Positions 36,330-48,999 of a stretch of DNA of 64,000 nt are shown piece by piece (the stretch's first letter is position 1; each line of letters begins with the position of its first letter). A program made the translations under genes and the position numbers. The notes beneath the pieces were generated by a model that was not told the DNA's origin, did not search any database, and saw nothing but the letters and a program-made list of their open reading frames with translations. The stretch is from positions 1,291,076-1,355,075 of the forward strand of contig WPIO01000110.1 in the NCBI GenBank assembly GCA_009760855.2, given 5' to 3'. The stretch comes from Cristatella mucedo (lineage: Eukaryota; Bryozoa; Phylactolaemata; Cristatellidae).

Positions 36330-36545
36330 ATTTGTTTGTGGGGATTTCGAGTGGATTGCAGTGGAATGACTGTATAATATACAGGCTACTTTCAACCTAT
36401 TTGCCTGTGAGCGCTCCTGCCCAGAATCCTCCAAGCATGAAGGGAGGCAATCTTGAATCGGTGTGTAAATATGCAAACGATATTGGAGCTTCGCCCAGAA
36501 GGGAAGGGTGGATTGTGGCAGATTGACTGAGGAAGACTGCATTAT
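36330..36545. repeat. Dispersed relic of the ~165-bp satellite
   Basis: GGGGATTTCGAGTGGATTGC and GGTGGATTGTGGCAGATTGA, with CTGAGGAAG, match the satellite at 240-2590 and the relic at 12895. Confidence 0.4.
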
Positions 36546-36607
36546 TAACTAGCTGTCGTTTACTTTTCACACACGATCACAGCCACCCACACTCACACGC
36601 AAGTAAG

Positions 36608-36633
36608 GACGCACACACACACACACACACTCG

Positions 36634-36672
<39 letters not shown>

Positions 36673-36764
36673 ACACCCTCACCCACACACACACACCCAC
36701 GAACACGCACACACACAAGCACACACACAAACACACACACAAACACACAAACACACACACACAC
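36608..36764. repeat. (CA)n microsatellite
   Basis: CA repeats with CCC, CTCG and GAACG breaks. Confidence 0.95.
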
Positions 36765-36789
36765 AGCACGAAACCATGCAGGCAGCCAC

Positions 36790-39700
36790 ACACATGTCCC
36801 ATAAAGGTGCGAGGTCAACCCTGCAGCTAGATGGCACCTACGTGCCTCAGGGGTTGAATTAGATAGAAGTCTCTGCAGCTCAACTGCAGAAGAATCGCTC
36901 TGAGAAATCAGAGGCTCCCGGTGGTTCGTGATCTTTAAGCTCGTGCTAGACCTTACGGTCTAGAGGGAAACTTCTGTGAAACTGACCCAGCTCCTTTTTT
37001 GCATTGCAACGACGTAAGTAAGCCGTCCTCCGGGGTCTGCCCTGTTATGATGAAATACACTAAGATATATTAAGGTATTAAGATGAATATTAAGATATTA
37101 TAAATGTATATATTCAGATATTACGATACATATTCATATGTTAAGATGAAATATATATACATAGATGAAAGACGACTGCCAGCTTGCCGGCCTCCTTCAG
37201 CCCCCATCTGCCTAGTCCTCACAGACTCGCAGGCGCTTGGCAGGGAGGGCTAACGCCTCAAAGCCACACTAGTAGCTGGCAAGAGTATGCAGAAAAGACA
37301 TCTAGTGGCCACATGTTTTGCTTTCCAAGCGTAGGGACTTGGATTTTGCTTCCACGACTGGATTCTATCGATGCGCTTTCAGTGCTAAGCTGAAGTTTCA
37401 CGAGAACCAACCGAGCGAGCACTCGAAACGACATCGTATCTCTTGTTTGTAACCCGACGTTGTGTCAAAACTGCTTTGAATAAACCTGTGGCAACCAGAG
37501 CTTCCACGCCAATGCCGGGTGCTGCAAAACGAGAGTAGCCGAGCTGCCGGCAGACGGCGCTAGCATCGGGCGCACATGCCCCCTGTGACGCAGCAGCTCG
37601 CTCCTGGAACTAATGGACTAAGGAATGAGGAGCCCCCAAGTGGAGCCCCAGGCGAAGCACACCCCCCCCCCCGGTTAATTCAATATTGACGTTATGCAAC
37701 GGCTGAGTAAAATGAATTATTTGTCATGATGAGTCTGCTGAAACAATCTGTTGGAGGTTACCAATTGTCCACGCTGCTATTCCGATAATACGGCTTGACA
37801 ATGCACAGCATCCGGGTCATTCGAAGGTTTCGGTCGGTCACTTACAATGACAATGTAGGGCATCTGGTTGATCGGCTCCTCTGAATTATGGCCAAGAACG
37901 AGCGAATTTGTGGGCCGGATTCGTGCTACGATTAGAAGGCAAGCTCGATTGCTTCGAGCGCTGGGTTTGAGCCACGGCCGCAGCAGCAGCAGGCAGCAGA
38001 CAGCTGCAGTCTCCAGGAAGCGTCAGGTGACTCGCTAGCATGTGCAGCACTTTCTGCAGCTGAGAGCGATTCAAACTCGGATCGGAACAGGTCTCAGTGC
38101 TCAGCCTAGCCGACGTAGCGGAATCTCGCGAAGAGACACAGATTTCTAGGAGGAGCCTGCGTGTTCCACGAACACAGCTGTCCTCCAGAGAGTCCGCTGC
38201 TGAGCCAGCAGCCAACAGCAGCAGGGCTGTCACGACTGCTGTTGGCTGAGTCACCAGCGGCTGCTGCCCCCTGCCACCCAGCCAATGTCCGACAAAAAAT
38301 GGATACGACAGCTGAAGAGCAGGACAGAGGAAGGATACGAAAACGAAAAGGACGATACCAAGGAAGGGTACACAAATAGAAGGATAAGACAACTGAAGGA
38401 TGAGGTGGCCTCCTCCTCCTCCTCTGTGGTTCTAGGAGTTCAACCCAGTGGCAACGGCAAGTGGTGCCAGCACATTTCGCAGCCTGCAGGAATGCTTACT
38501 GGCGACAAATGAAAACCAGTCTGGAAGTGCAGGCAAGACACATGCCTGCACTTGTCCGAGTTCGATAGCACGATGATGATGATGATGACCGGGTAAGAGG
38601 AACGGGGTTCGGGCTGCAATGCTAAAGCTGCGCACATGCTACAGCTAGTGTAACGAATAGGGGGATAAGGAGGATGAGAGGGGGAGAAGAGGGGCTGCTA
38701 GGAGACAGCTCCAGTATTCCTACAACGGCTGCCCAGCCCATCCTCTGCATGCACATCGTGCCTCTGCGATGATCACCTATTTCCCACAGGGGAGCTGGCT
38801 GAGACTGGCGACTGGAGTAGTGAAATGATATCACTCGATCGCTTGGCCAAGAGCTGGCACGTGCTGATGCCTGACAGGCTGGGCTAGGCCAGAGCAGGCT
38901 GGGCTAGGCTGGGCTAGGCTAGAGCAGGCTGGGCTAGGACAGGCTAGTCTAGGACACCAAGCTCGGATGATCGTCGGCAGTGAGAGCAAGCCGGTCCTTT
39001 GCATGAGTCGACTGGCACTGGTCCCGAAGCTACATCGGCCCAATCGAAATGATCCGGCATGACAGAAAATACTGGATGAATGCCCCTGTACAGCTTATTC
39101 GACGTGCTGGACGAAGCTGCAATGACCATACAAAAACAGCGATTGCATAGGTATAGTAATTGTGAGCTGGAGTTCATCGATCGAAGGAGTAAAGTCGTCT
39201 CCGTGTAGAGCCAAGCCTACCAGTCGGCACGATCCATAAACCAGCATGACTCTATTTAGAATGTTGGCATTTATCGGCGAAAGGTTGTGAATATTCCACT
39301 AGCCATGCGAGTAAACAAGCTCTATTGAGGAAAACATGCCCGGAGTGAGACAAAACAGACTGAATGGGGGTGTGTTCAGCCTGATCGAGCTGCAGCTGAG
39401 GCTCGGAAAGTCACCAGTCCCAAACTGGCCAACCTGGTCAGGTTGCGTTTAGTCACTCCTAGTGCCCCTTCCTACGTTGGGTGCCAGGCTGACAGGTCAA
39501 GATTATCCCCCCTTGCGAGTGCCACCCATGCCGGGTTACAAATTAGGCAGGTAGACAAGTCAGGATGTCCCCAGGCTGAAGCTGCCAATCGCGAGTCCTA
39601 GCAGACTGATACAATAGGCTGATTTCAGAGAGAATCCCCAGCAAAAGAGCTAGCATACAGTTTCAAAACAAGCAGTCTGAACAAAAAGAGGTTTTCAAAA

Positions 39701-40140
39701 TTTGTATAGGTTAGGCTTCTATCTGAGAAGCAGTTGTCCATTCAGAAGACCATCACCCCCCCCCCCAACAATACGGCTCCAATTGTGCTGACTGGTCTGA
39801 TTGTAGTGATTGGTCTGACCAAGGACCACTGCAAGGTGCCTGATGCATTTTTCTCGATAATGCAACTATCTTGACTATGACAGTCATAGCAAGGTGCAGA
39901 CGAAAATTGATCAAGCATTTCTGATGTCAGATATCGAGCTGCACTTGATAATGCAGTAGGCTCCTCGATTTCTTACATATGCTCTTTGAGATTAAATCAG
40001 CTTTCTAGTACTTTTAATGCTAATCACTTCCGGCACTTGGTATCGGCCTACAAATCTACCTTAAAAGTACTACTGCTTGGGTGGCAGAAACCGCATAGCT
40101 GCCAGATCGCGTGAACCACAAAAACGTCACAAACGTATTG
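36790..40140. other. Intergenic stretch without an identifiable gene
   Basis: It contains an ATATTAAG-type AT-rich repeat (37055-37165), a short CGAAGG-poor coding-like stretch I could not identify (37886-38392 minus, 168 codons, Ala/Ser/Leu-rich), a GGCTGGGCTA minisatellite (38872-38945) and several C-rich homopolymers. No conserved domain is recognised. Confidence 0.4.
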
Positions 40141-40143
40141 CGT

Positions 40144-40835
<692 letters not shown>

Positions 40836-41014
40836 CACAACAGATCGGGAGAGGGAGAGAACTGAGGCGATACAGACCAAAGAGTGGTCATCATACTATC
40901 TAATGGGCTATATCGATGTACGACTGCTGGCTGCCCAATTACTTGTTAGCTGTTAAATCAATCTCCTTCGAGGTCAGACATGCAGAACCCACATCCGTCT
41001 TTCGGTGACAGACA

Positions 41015-41704
41015 AATAGTAATAAATAATTATAATAATGCACTTGATAATGCACCCTCAGAGAACTCAATTTCTTTCTAGGCGCTTTACATTTGCTGCA
41101 AAGGGAAACGCGATTGAATGGTGAGTAATATCATGTTTGATGAACAACATGAATAACATGGTTAGGGGTGACATGCACTGGGTCAGCATGCAAGTGTGGT
41201 TAGTGGCAGCATGCACAAAGTCAGCATGCATAAGCACATGAAGAACAAATCACAGGGACCCACTAAATGCTGTCCTTTATAGGTGTGTTTTAGTTCCTTT
41301 TTAAATGTGGTCAAGTCAGGGGATGTTCTGACACAAGTCGGGAGGGAGTTCCAGGCTTTGGGAGCATATGAACTAAATGCACGGTCTCCAAAGGATTTGA
41401 GGATTGTACGAGGTATTTGTAGACTGTTGGATTCCGAAAAGCAGGTGGTACGATGCTTGGCCTGGTGGGGAGTAGATCTGAGAGACATGGCTTGAGCCAA
41501 AGAATGAAGTGACCTAAAAGTGAGCGACAAAACCTTGAAGTCGATCCGTTGCTTGACTGGTAGCCAGTGCAGGTCGGCGAGAAGTGGTGTGATGTGGCAA
41601 CTTCGACGCTCACAACAGACAAGCCTAACTGCAGAGTTTTGCACCAGCTGTAATCGCCTGATTGCACATGCCGGTAGGCCAGTAACACAAAGGCCACTTC
41701 CCAC
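41015..41704 (-). mobile_element. LINE ORF2 C-terminal end, open frame, 3' tail
   Basis: A 173-codon open frame carries LQLVQNSAVRLVCCERRSCH, LLADLHWLPVKQRIDFKVLS, PRTILKSFGDRAFSSYAPKA and WNSLPTCVRTSPDLTTFKKE, the typical tail of Jockey/CR1-like LINE proteins. The 3' end has AAAGCGCCTAGAAAGAAATTG and an A/T-rich terminus. It is 5' truncated. The frame is open, so this is a young copy. Confidence 0.8.
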
Positions 41705-41744
41705 CTGCTGCCTGGTCTGCCTGCCAGTAGGCCTGACCAGACTC

Positions 41745-41830
41745 TTCTCTTTGTCTCTCTACCTGTCTGTCTCTCTACCTGTCTGTCTCTCTCTCTCTCT
41801 CTCTCTCGCCTTCTGTCTGTCTGTCTCTCT
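41745..41830. repeat. CT / TGTC short repeats
   Basis: Alternating ACCTGTCTGTCTCTCT and CT runs adjoin the 5' end of the minus-strand LINE. Confidence 0.8.
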
Positions 41831-41839
41831 TACGTTGGC

Positions 41840-43570
41840 GAAATAAAGCCGTACCCTGAGTAATGCGTTGTTAGCATCCAGCAGCTAACACGAACACCTA
41901 CAGAACTATCACCCAGCCCTTCGATTACGAAAAATCAGTCAACTAGTACTGACCAGAGCTCAGAGCCTGCTCATCAACTGTCAATATTCCCATCACCAAC
42001 ATAATACCGTGACGTAATGCAGTGCTGATTAAGCTTGCTATGCTTCGGATCCGAGTGCGATATGATGCCACTGTCGGATTTGAAATACTGAAGCTGGCAC
42101 GACCTGACCTACCCTACTCAAAGCAGCTTACAGCATCCTGCGGTTAGCTTAAGTCGGGTGGGGGAGGGAGGGAAGGAGGGAGGTCGGCTTGCAGATGTCA
42201 TTCTGAAAAAGTCTCTAAAACTGGATGCACGCATGCCTAATACTAGAAGCTACGTTCGGCATTGACAGCGTTTATGACAGCGTTCGAGTGAGTCTTTTAT
42301 TTACAGGCTTCTAGTGCCTTCTAGACCTGCTTCTCCCGTCCCCGGGCCTCTCTTTCAGTCGAGCAAGCGAGTTCTCTCCCTCCCCACCTCCACACTCGCC
42401 CCCCCCCCCACGCCCGACCTCCTCCTCATCAGCTCCTTCCCCTCTCCGAGCTGATTGGTAATCTCACTTATACCTTTGCAGACTTTGACCCACATCGTAG
42501 TTTGGGAGAACCCTCCACATACATTCCGCCAGTAATCTTAATGATCTAATAGTGATATTCGAATAATTAGTCCTTCGAAGTTTGTGGCACTTAGGTTTAA
42601 CGGACATTTGAAAGTGTTTACCCCAGGTCCGTAGGTACGAATGAATGGATGTACCCTGGCAGCGACAGTGGGTCGATTATTTCAAAACGTATGAACGTCT
42701 GCTGCAGAGCTGCTGACGCCAACGATCAGAATAGACAAGGAGCAGCCTTTCGAATTCGCAGTTGGCCCAGTCCGAATCGCTGCCTATATCGCAGGCTTCC
42801 GGGGTCCTTTGCTCGCCCGGCTACTATTTATAAGTGGGCGGGGAGCAGCAGAGCCCAGGCCGTAGCAGCGTTCAATGCTTCGGCCAAGGATTTGGAAGTA
42901 GGCGCGAGTGACGACTTTGTGCTAGGAACAAAACCTTGAGAATAGTGCAGCGCTTCGGTCTGAGCAAAAATGAAACGCGCGGGATAATCATTCCCCCCTC
43001 CACTCAGTGGATAATCATTCCCCCTAAACTCAGTGGCTGAGCCGGGTTTTCATCTAGGGGGCAAGACCTGCAGAATTTGTTATGCAGGTACTAACTAGAC
43101 CCGGTAAATTTTCATGTATGCGAGGATCTTAAATTATCGAAAAATTGTAGCGAAAAATCATCGAGATTATTCGACTCGAACTTTGCGGCTGCTCATCAAT
43201 TCGGAATCAAGACGCGATCGCGTTGGCTACATTCGGTGGGCGTAGGAATACGGAGGGGGACTGGCGTAGGAATACGGAGGGGACCGGTCAAAGCCCAGCT
43301 GTAGGAAGGGTGCAAGTGCCCCCTCTGGTTACGCCGCCGTCCCAAGTACTCACATGCATTCGTAGGCCCTATCGCTTGAGCTATTTTTGGGCTATCGATG
43401 CAACACAGCAGTCGCAGGCATCGGCTTTAAATTTCCACTTACATGCCTCGAGCCAAATTTGAGTGCAATGAGTGAATATCCGTGCATGCTCGTCGTTGCA
43501 ATTTGAGTTATATAACCTGCGATAGAGTAAACAAGGCTGCCGAGTCGACTATTCTTAACTTGACTCGAAT
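41840..43570. other. Intergenic stretch with no recognised gene
   Basis: It holds short duplications only: GATAATCATTCCCCC twice (42983 and 43010 area) and a GTAGGAATACGGAGGGG repeat (43241-43280). Local C-rich runs lie near 42400. Confidence 0.4.
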
Positions 43571-43574
43571 GCTC

Positions 43575-44275
43575 ATCGAGTTCTCTCATTTCCCGTCTTG
43601 ACTTCTGCAACTCACTGCTTGCTGGTCTACTGGGCTGTACAATCAGGCACTTGCAACTGGTGCAAAAGTCTGCAGCTAGGCTCGCCTGTCGTGGGCGTCA
43701 CAGTTGGCACATCTCACCATTTCTAGCCGACCTGCACTGGCTCCCAGTCAAGAAACGCATCGACTTCAAAGATTTGTCAATCACTTTTAGGTCTCTTCCT
43801 TCTTTGGCTCCTGCCTACCTGTTACATCTACTGCCCCACCTAGCATCGTAGCATCGTACCATCCGCTTTTCGGAATATAATCGTTTACCCATACCTGGTA
43901 CTAATCTCAAATCTTTTGGAGACCGTGTCTTTATGGTCCCAATGCCTAGAACTCACTCCCGACTTCCGTCACGACATCCCCTGACTTGATCGCACTTAAA
44001 AAGAAATTATAAACGCACCTATTTAAGACAGCATTTAGTGGGTCCCTGTGATTCGCCCTTCACGTGCTTGTGCATGCTGCCACTAACCACACTTGCATGC
44101 TGACCCTGTACACGTCACCCTTAACCATGTTATTCTGGTTGTTTATTGAGCATGCTACCACTAACTATTCGATCATGTTTTCTTTGCAGCAAATGTAAAG
44201 TGCCTAGAAAGAGATTGAGTTTTCTGAGGGCGCTATATCAAATGTATTATAATTATTATATTATTGTAATGCAAG
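43575..44275 (+). mobile_element. LINE ORF2 C-terminal end with 3' tail
   Basis: Frames contain MQLVQKSAARLACRGRHSWH, FLADLHWLPVKKRIDFKDLS and TFRSLPSLAPAYL. After frame breaks comes the same noncoding 3' end (AAAGTGCCTAGAAAGAGATTG, TGAGGGCGCTATATCAAATG) and ATT-rich terminus as at 58855. Confidence 0.75.
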
Positions 44276-45325
44276 TATCTGCACAAGCCATACTTGAAGG
44301 GTTCGCAAGCACCGACTAAGCGGACGCCACTCGCCGAAGGCCGGAGCAGTTGGTTAACTAGCTCTCTAAACTATGTAAGGCAAGATGCTCAGGGGCTCAC
44401 TGTGTGCTCGGAGATTGAACGTGAGAGAGCGATAAGGACTTAGTGAAGAATGGAATAACTGAGGCGCATGCACACGATCACACACATCAAACAAGACTAC
44501 GTTCGAAGCAAAGAGCACGGCGGTGCAAGGTATCGCTCTACTCAGTAGGGTCGTCGGTGAGAAGTCGCCTCCGCTTGGCAGTCGACGTCTGCCCGTTTGC
44601 GGTGGATTACATTCGATAGTGAAGAGCGTCGGCAAAGTAGTACTCGCTACATTCGCCAGCAACCAACTTCTGCAGGCGCTCTTCAGCCTGCCTAAGCGTT
44701 CGGACTCGCCGAGCGGCTGCAGACGACGACGCCCGGGCTCTGGGGTACTCAATAAAAAGGCCGGAAGAAGCAGCGGCGACTGAGAAATCGTCATGTCTGA
44801 TTCCAGATCGAACGAGAGCGAAGCGCTGCGTGCTTTTACATGCGGCCCAGCTCACGGCTCGCTCGATCCATCTAGATTCATCTCGATTCATCTAGCGGGG
44901 GGGGGGGCGGGCGGAGAGCGTTCGGCGGCAGCGACATTGCTATCGCGGAGCGATGAGGCGGCGACCGCCAGCGCGGGTGAGCGCTAAGCGGCCAGGGGCG
45001 GCCGACTGTTGGCCAGCGAAGCGTCGGTTCGCGCCCGCCGCCGGCTGACGCAGCAGCCTCCTACCCGCGAGCTCCCGCCGGCCGACTCCGGCGCGTCAGC
45101 AGCCGAGAGGTCGTCAGCAAGGGCAGGAAAGCAGCGCTCGCGATGAGCAGGCCGCCCCACTCGCGCACCCAGCGGGTCGACGCCAACGTCGCCGCTCAGT
45201 TGGCGCACGAACACTGCAGCAGACGACGAGCAGCAGACGAGCGACGGCGAGCCGGATGGGACTGCCTTGGATGCAGCGCGATGCACTCGGCTCTTTAATC
45301 CGCGCCGACGCCGGTCGCGAACGCA

Positions 45326-45456
45326 TAAATACATAATTCGTCCGCATAGCGCACCAAGGGAGCTCGAACTCCATCCGGGCGCTCGCCATATGCCGCAGGG
45401 CTCGAGCCCAAGACCTTTGTCCACGAAGGCGAGCGCACTTCACCCCTGGGCTAAAG
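45326..45456 (-). mobile_element. SINE-1 copy, CpG-rich variant
   Basis: On the minus strand it has the head TTAGCCCAGGGGTGAAG, B-box-like TTGGGCTCGAGCCC, and tail GAGCGCCCGGATGGAGTTCG and GGTGCGCTATGCGG. It lies inside the GC-rich island. Confidence 0.6.
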
Positions 45457-45891
45457 AAGTGCGCACGCCTGTGGGGCGCGACCGCACCGAGCGACGGCGG
45501 GTGCGTCAGCAGGAGGCCAACGTCGGGGACCTACCTACAGCGCACCGCTCCAGCGCTCGAGAGCAGACGAGCGGCGGCGCATCGCAGGGCATGGCGGCGT
45601 GGATTCGACGGGGAAAGGCGGCGAAAGATTGGCTATCGGGGTGGGTGGGGGTTCTCAGGGGCGTGAGCGTGCTTTCGCGCGAGTCCCCCTCCACCCCCAC
45701 CAGCCACCGGTTCGTCGCCAGCGTCTATGCCTAAGACGGACGACGCCGTAGGCAGATCGACGCCGTAGGCAGATCGACGCCGTCGGCAGATCGGCGCCGT
45801 AGTCGTCCGACAGCGGTCGCGCGCACGCCGTCGGGTCCCCGAGGCTGAGGCGCACGGCTACAGGCCACTCGCGGCCGACAGTGCGGCGCGA

Positions 45892-46075
45892 CCTTACCCC
45901 CTCTCTCCTCCCCCTCATCTGGGCCAGCCGCTACGCCGGCGGGCGACGCGGCGGTGTCCGGCTCGTCCGGCGCTCGCGGGCGCCTTGCGGCGAGCAACGA
46001 CTCACCGATTCGGCTCCAGAACGATCGCACGCCGTCCGCGCCGTCCGCGCCGGGGTGCTCCTTCTCCAGGGCCAT
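45892..46075 (-). CDS. Possible first coding exon (weak)
   Basis: The frame begins MALEKEHPGADGADGVRSFW in a good start context (GGCATGGCC) and reads into GPDEGEERG before a consensus donor GTAAGG. It lies in the CpG-rich island, where first exons are common. I cannot identify the protein or a partner exon, and GC-rich DNA yields such frames by chance. Confidence 0.2.
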
Positions 46076-47256
46076 GCCGGACGCTAGCCGTCCGCGGCTG
46101 TGCGGCGGTAACGCGACGCCGCCGAGAAGGTCGCCCGCGGGATTAGCACGCGCCGTCAGACCGTTCAGTCAGGCCGACGTCGTCATTCGTCGGCTCGCGG
46201 GCCGCGACTGCCCAGGCGCGAGGAACCGTCGGAGCGCGCGCCCGCCGGAGCTGCCGAGCGCTCGTCCGCTTCCGCCCGCCGTCCGGAGACCAAGGGGCAT
46301 CGATCGTTTCCCTCTCGCACAGGCCGATGCTAAAACCGGACTGCTCGAGGTCGAAGGTTGTATCCAGGGCTGGGTTACCCGACCGCCCGGTGGACCGCGA
46401 GCTCTTCCAGCGACGCTCCAAGAGCGCGCGGCCCAGCCGTTTGCTGTCTCCGAATGCCGCCCGCCGCCGCCTCGACCGCGCTGGCGGCCACCGCCGGCTA
46501 CCCAGTGTCGCCGGACCGCGACGCGCGCGCTTCCGCCGCGGAGCTCTCGCTGAGCGAGCGCTCCTGCAGGAGGCGACGGCTGGGCGTTGCTCTGCACGTC
46601 TAGAGCCTGTATGATGCGGAGTTATGTAATACAGGTTACAAAACGGCCCCAAAAATCAACTGTGCAAGTATAATATACCAATCTCAGATAGCGTATACGC
46701 CTTAGCTATTGGACCTCGCCGCGTGCCGGCCAATTGACTGAGCCTACGACCAGCGCCCGGCTCTCTTCCCGCGGCTCCCCGCAGTTTGCGATCCGCCGCC
46801 GCGGGTTCGCCGTGTTGTACTCGCTGGTGCTGTTCATCGGCAGAAGGGGGACCCGGCGATCTGGAATCGCTAGCACGACCCGCGCAGGCCGGAGACGCGT
46901 CCAAGACGACCACTGACTGTAAGCTCAAAACGTGCGACGACGAGGCTGTCATCGCCGCCGCCGCCATCGGCCATCTGAAATCGCACAGGATTAAAACCTT
47001 TTTCCGTACCATCCTTTAATAAATACTTCTCTCGCGCAGCCACAATTACACAGCATAGACTATGCGGCATAGTCCATCCTATCCATACTTGCGACTGCTT
47101 GAGAGATGTGTAGCGACGCGCTTGGCTTAATTTTAGCGAGAACGAGAACCGTTCGGCGGGGAGGGCCCAATACCACAAAGCTTTTGCCCCACCATCTCAG
47201 CTAGGTATTTAAGAGTAGAGCGACGCTCGTCCCGGGTCTTTTGCTCGCCTCTGCGT

Positions 47257-47257
<1 letters not shown>

Positions 47258-47341
<84 letters not shown>

Positions 47342-47346
47342 GTCTC

Positions 47347-47377
<31 letters not shown>

Positions 47378-47421
47378 CTCTGTCTGTCTCTCTCTCTGTC
47401 TGTCTCTCTCTCTCTCTCCCT

Positions 47422-47511
<90 letters not shown>

Positions 47512-48276
47512 CGCTCTTTCTCTCTCCTGTCTCTCTCTCTCTCTCGATCTCCTCACTCTCTCCTCTCTGTCTCTCTCCTCTCTCTCTGTCTCCCTCTCTC
47601 TGTGTTCTCCCTGCTCCTCTCTCTCTCTCTCTCCTCTGTTCTCTCTCTCCTCTCATTCTCTCTCTGGTCTCTCTCCTCTCTCCGTCAATCTCTCTCTGTC
47701 CTCTTCCTGCGTCTCCTCTCTCTCATCTCTCTCTGTCTCTCTGTCTCTCGCCTCTGTCTCTCTCTCTCCTCCTCTCTATCTCTATTCGTGCTCTCGTCTC
47801 GGTCTCTATGACTCTACTCCTCTCCTCTCTCTATAGCTCTGCGCTCCCTCTCTCCCTCTCTCTCTCTCTCTCTCACTCTTCAGTGCTCTCTTCTCTCTCT
47901 CTCTCTATCCTCTCTCCTGTCTCTACCTGTCTCTGTCTGCTCTCTGTCTCTACTCTGTCTATGTCTCTCTCCACTCTGTCGCTGTCTCTCCTCTAGTCTT
48001 CTCCACTCCTCAATCTCTGGCTCTGTCTCCTCCTCTCCTCTCTACTCACTCTCCTCTTCATCTCTCTCTCCCTTTCTCTTATCATCACTTACCTGGTACT
48101 TCTCTTCTCTCTTCGCTCTCTATTCCTCTGTATGCGCTCTGTCTCTCCCCTTCCTTCTCTCCTCTCACTCTCTCTCACCTTTGTCCTCTCTCCTACTCTC
48201 GTCATCTCTCTCTCCTGTCTCTCTCTCCTCTCTATATCTCGCCTCTCCTCTCCTCGTCGCTCTGTCTCTCCTGCCG

Positions 48277-48339
<63 letters not shown>

Positions 48340-48411
48340 GCCTCGCGCTCCCTCTCTCTCTCTCTCTCTGTCTCCCTCTCTCTCTGTCTCCCTCTCTCTC
48401 TGTCTCCCTCT

Positions 48412-48459
<48 letters not shown>

Positions 48460-48902
48460 GTCTCTCGGTCTCTCTCTGTTCTCTCTCTCCTCTCTCTCTC
48501 CTCTCTCTCTCGTCTCTCTCCTATTCTATTCCTCTCTCTCTCTCTCGTACTCGCTCATCTATGAACTCTCTTCGCTCTCTCTCTCTATGCCTCTGCAACC
48601 TCTCTCACTCTCTCTTCTCTCTCTCATCTCGTGCCCCTCTCCTCTCTCTCTCTATCTCTCTCTCCTGTTCTCTCTCTGTCCTCTCTTGCTTGTCCTCTGT
48701 CTGTCAGAAAGAAAAGTCTCTCGTCTCTGTCTCTTCTCTTCCCCCTCTCTCTCTCTGTGCTCTGCTCTCTCTCTCTCTCTCTATGATCTCCGCCTCTCTC
48801 CCTCTGCCTATGCCCCCTCTATCCCGCTCTCTCTCGCCCTCTACTCTCTCCCTCCCTCCCCTCTTCACCTCCCTCTCTCTCTCTCTTACTCCTCACTCTG
48901 CT

Positions 48903-48937
<35 letters not shown>

Positions 48938-48972
48938 GCCTCGCGCTCCCTCTCTCTCTCTCTCTTCGGCTT
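47258..48972. repeat. 1.7 kb polypyrimidine (CT-rich) tract
   Basis: Pure CT runs alternate with CTGT, CCCT, CTCCT and irregular pyrimidine-rich DNA. A block TATGCCTCGCGCTCCCTCTC is present at 48337 and 48935. Ser/Leu-rich frames of up to 287 codons are repeat artefacts. Confidence 0.95.
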
Positions 48973-48999
48973 TTATACGACGACGTCGCCGGTAGCTGG

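Larger units (their letters stand above)
44300..46700. other. GC- and CpG-rich island
   Basis: The composition changes sharply to CG-rich with many CpGs. Long open frames appear in several frames on both strands, as expected from composition, so none is trusted alone. An 18-bp tandem repeat (GACGCCGTAGGCAGATC type, about 3 copies) lies at 45735-45795. It may be a promoter or first-exon region. Confidence 0.5.

Noticed and set aside
37886-38392. 168-codon minus-strand frame with a hydrophobic Ala/Leu stretch
   Set aside because: It could suggest a secreted protein, but there is no clear start context, domain or partner exon.
45954-46652. Overlapping 142-199 codon frames on both strands in the CpG island
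   Set aside because: High GC content removes stop codons in all frames; no domain was recognised in any.
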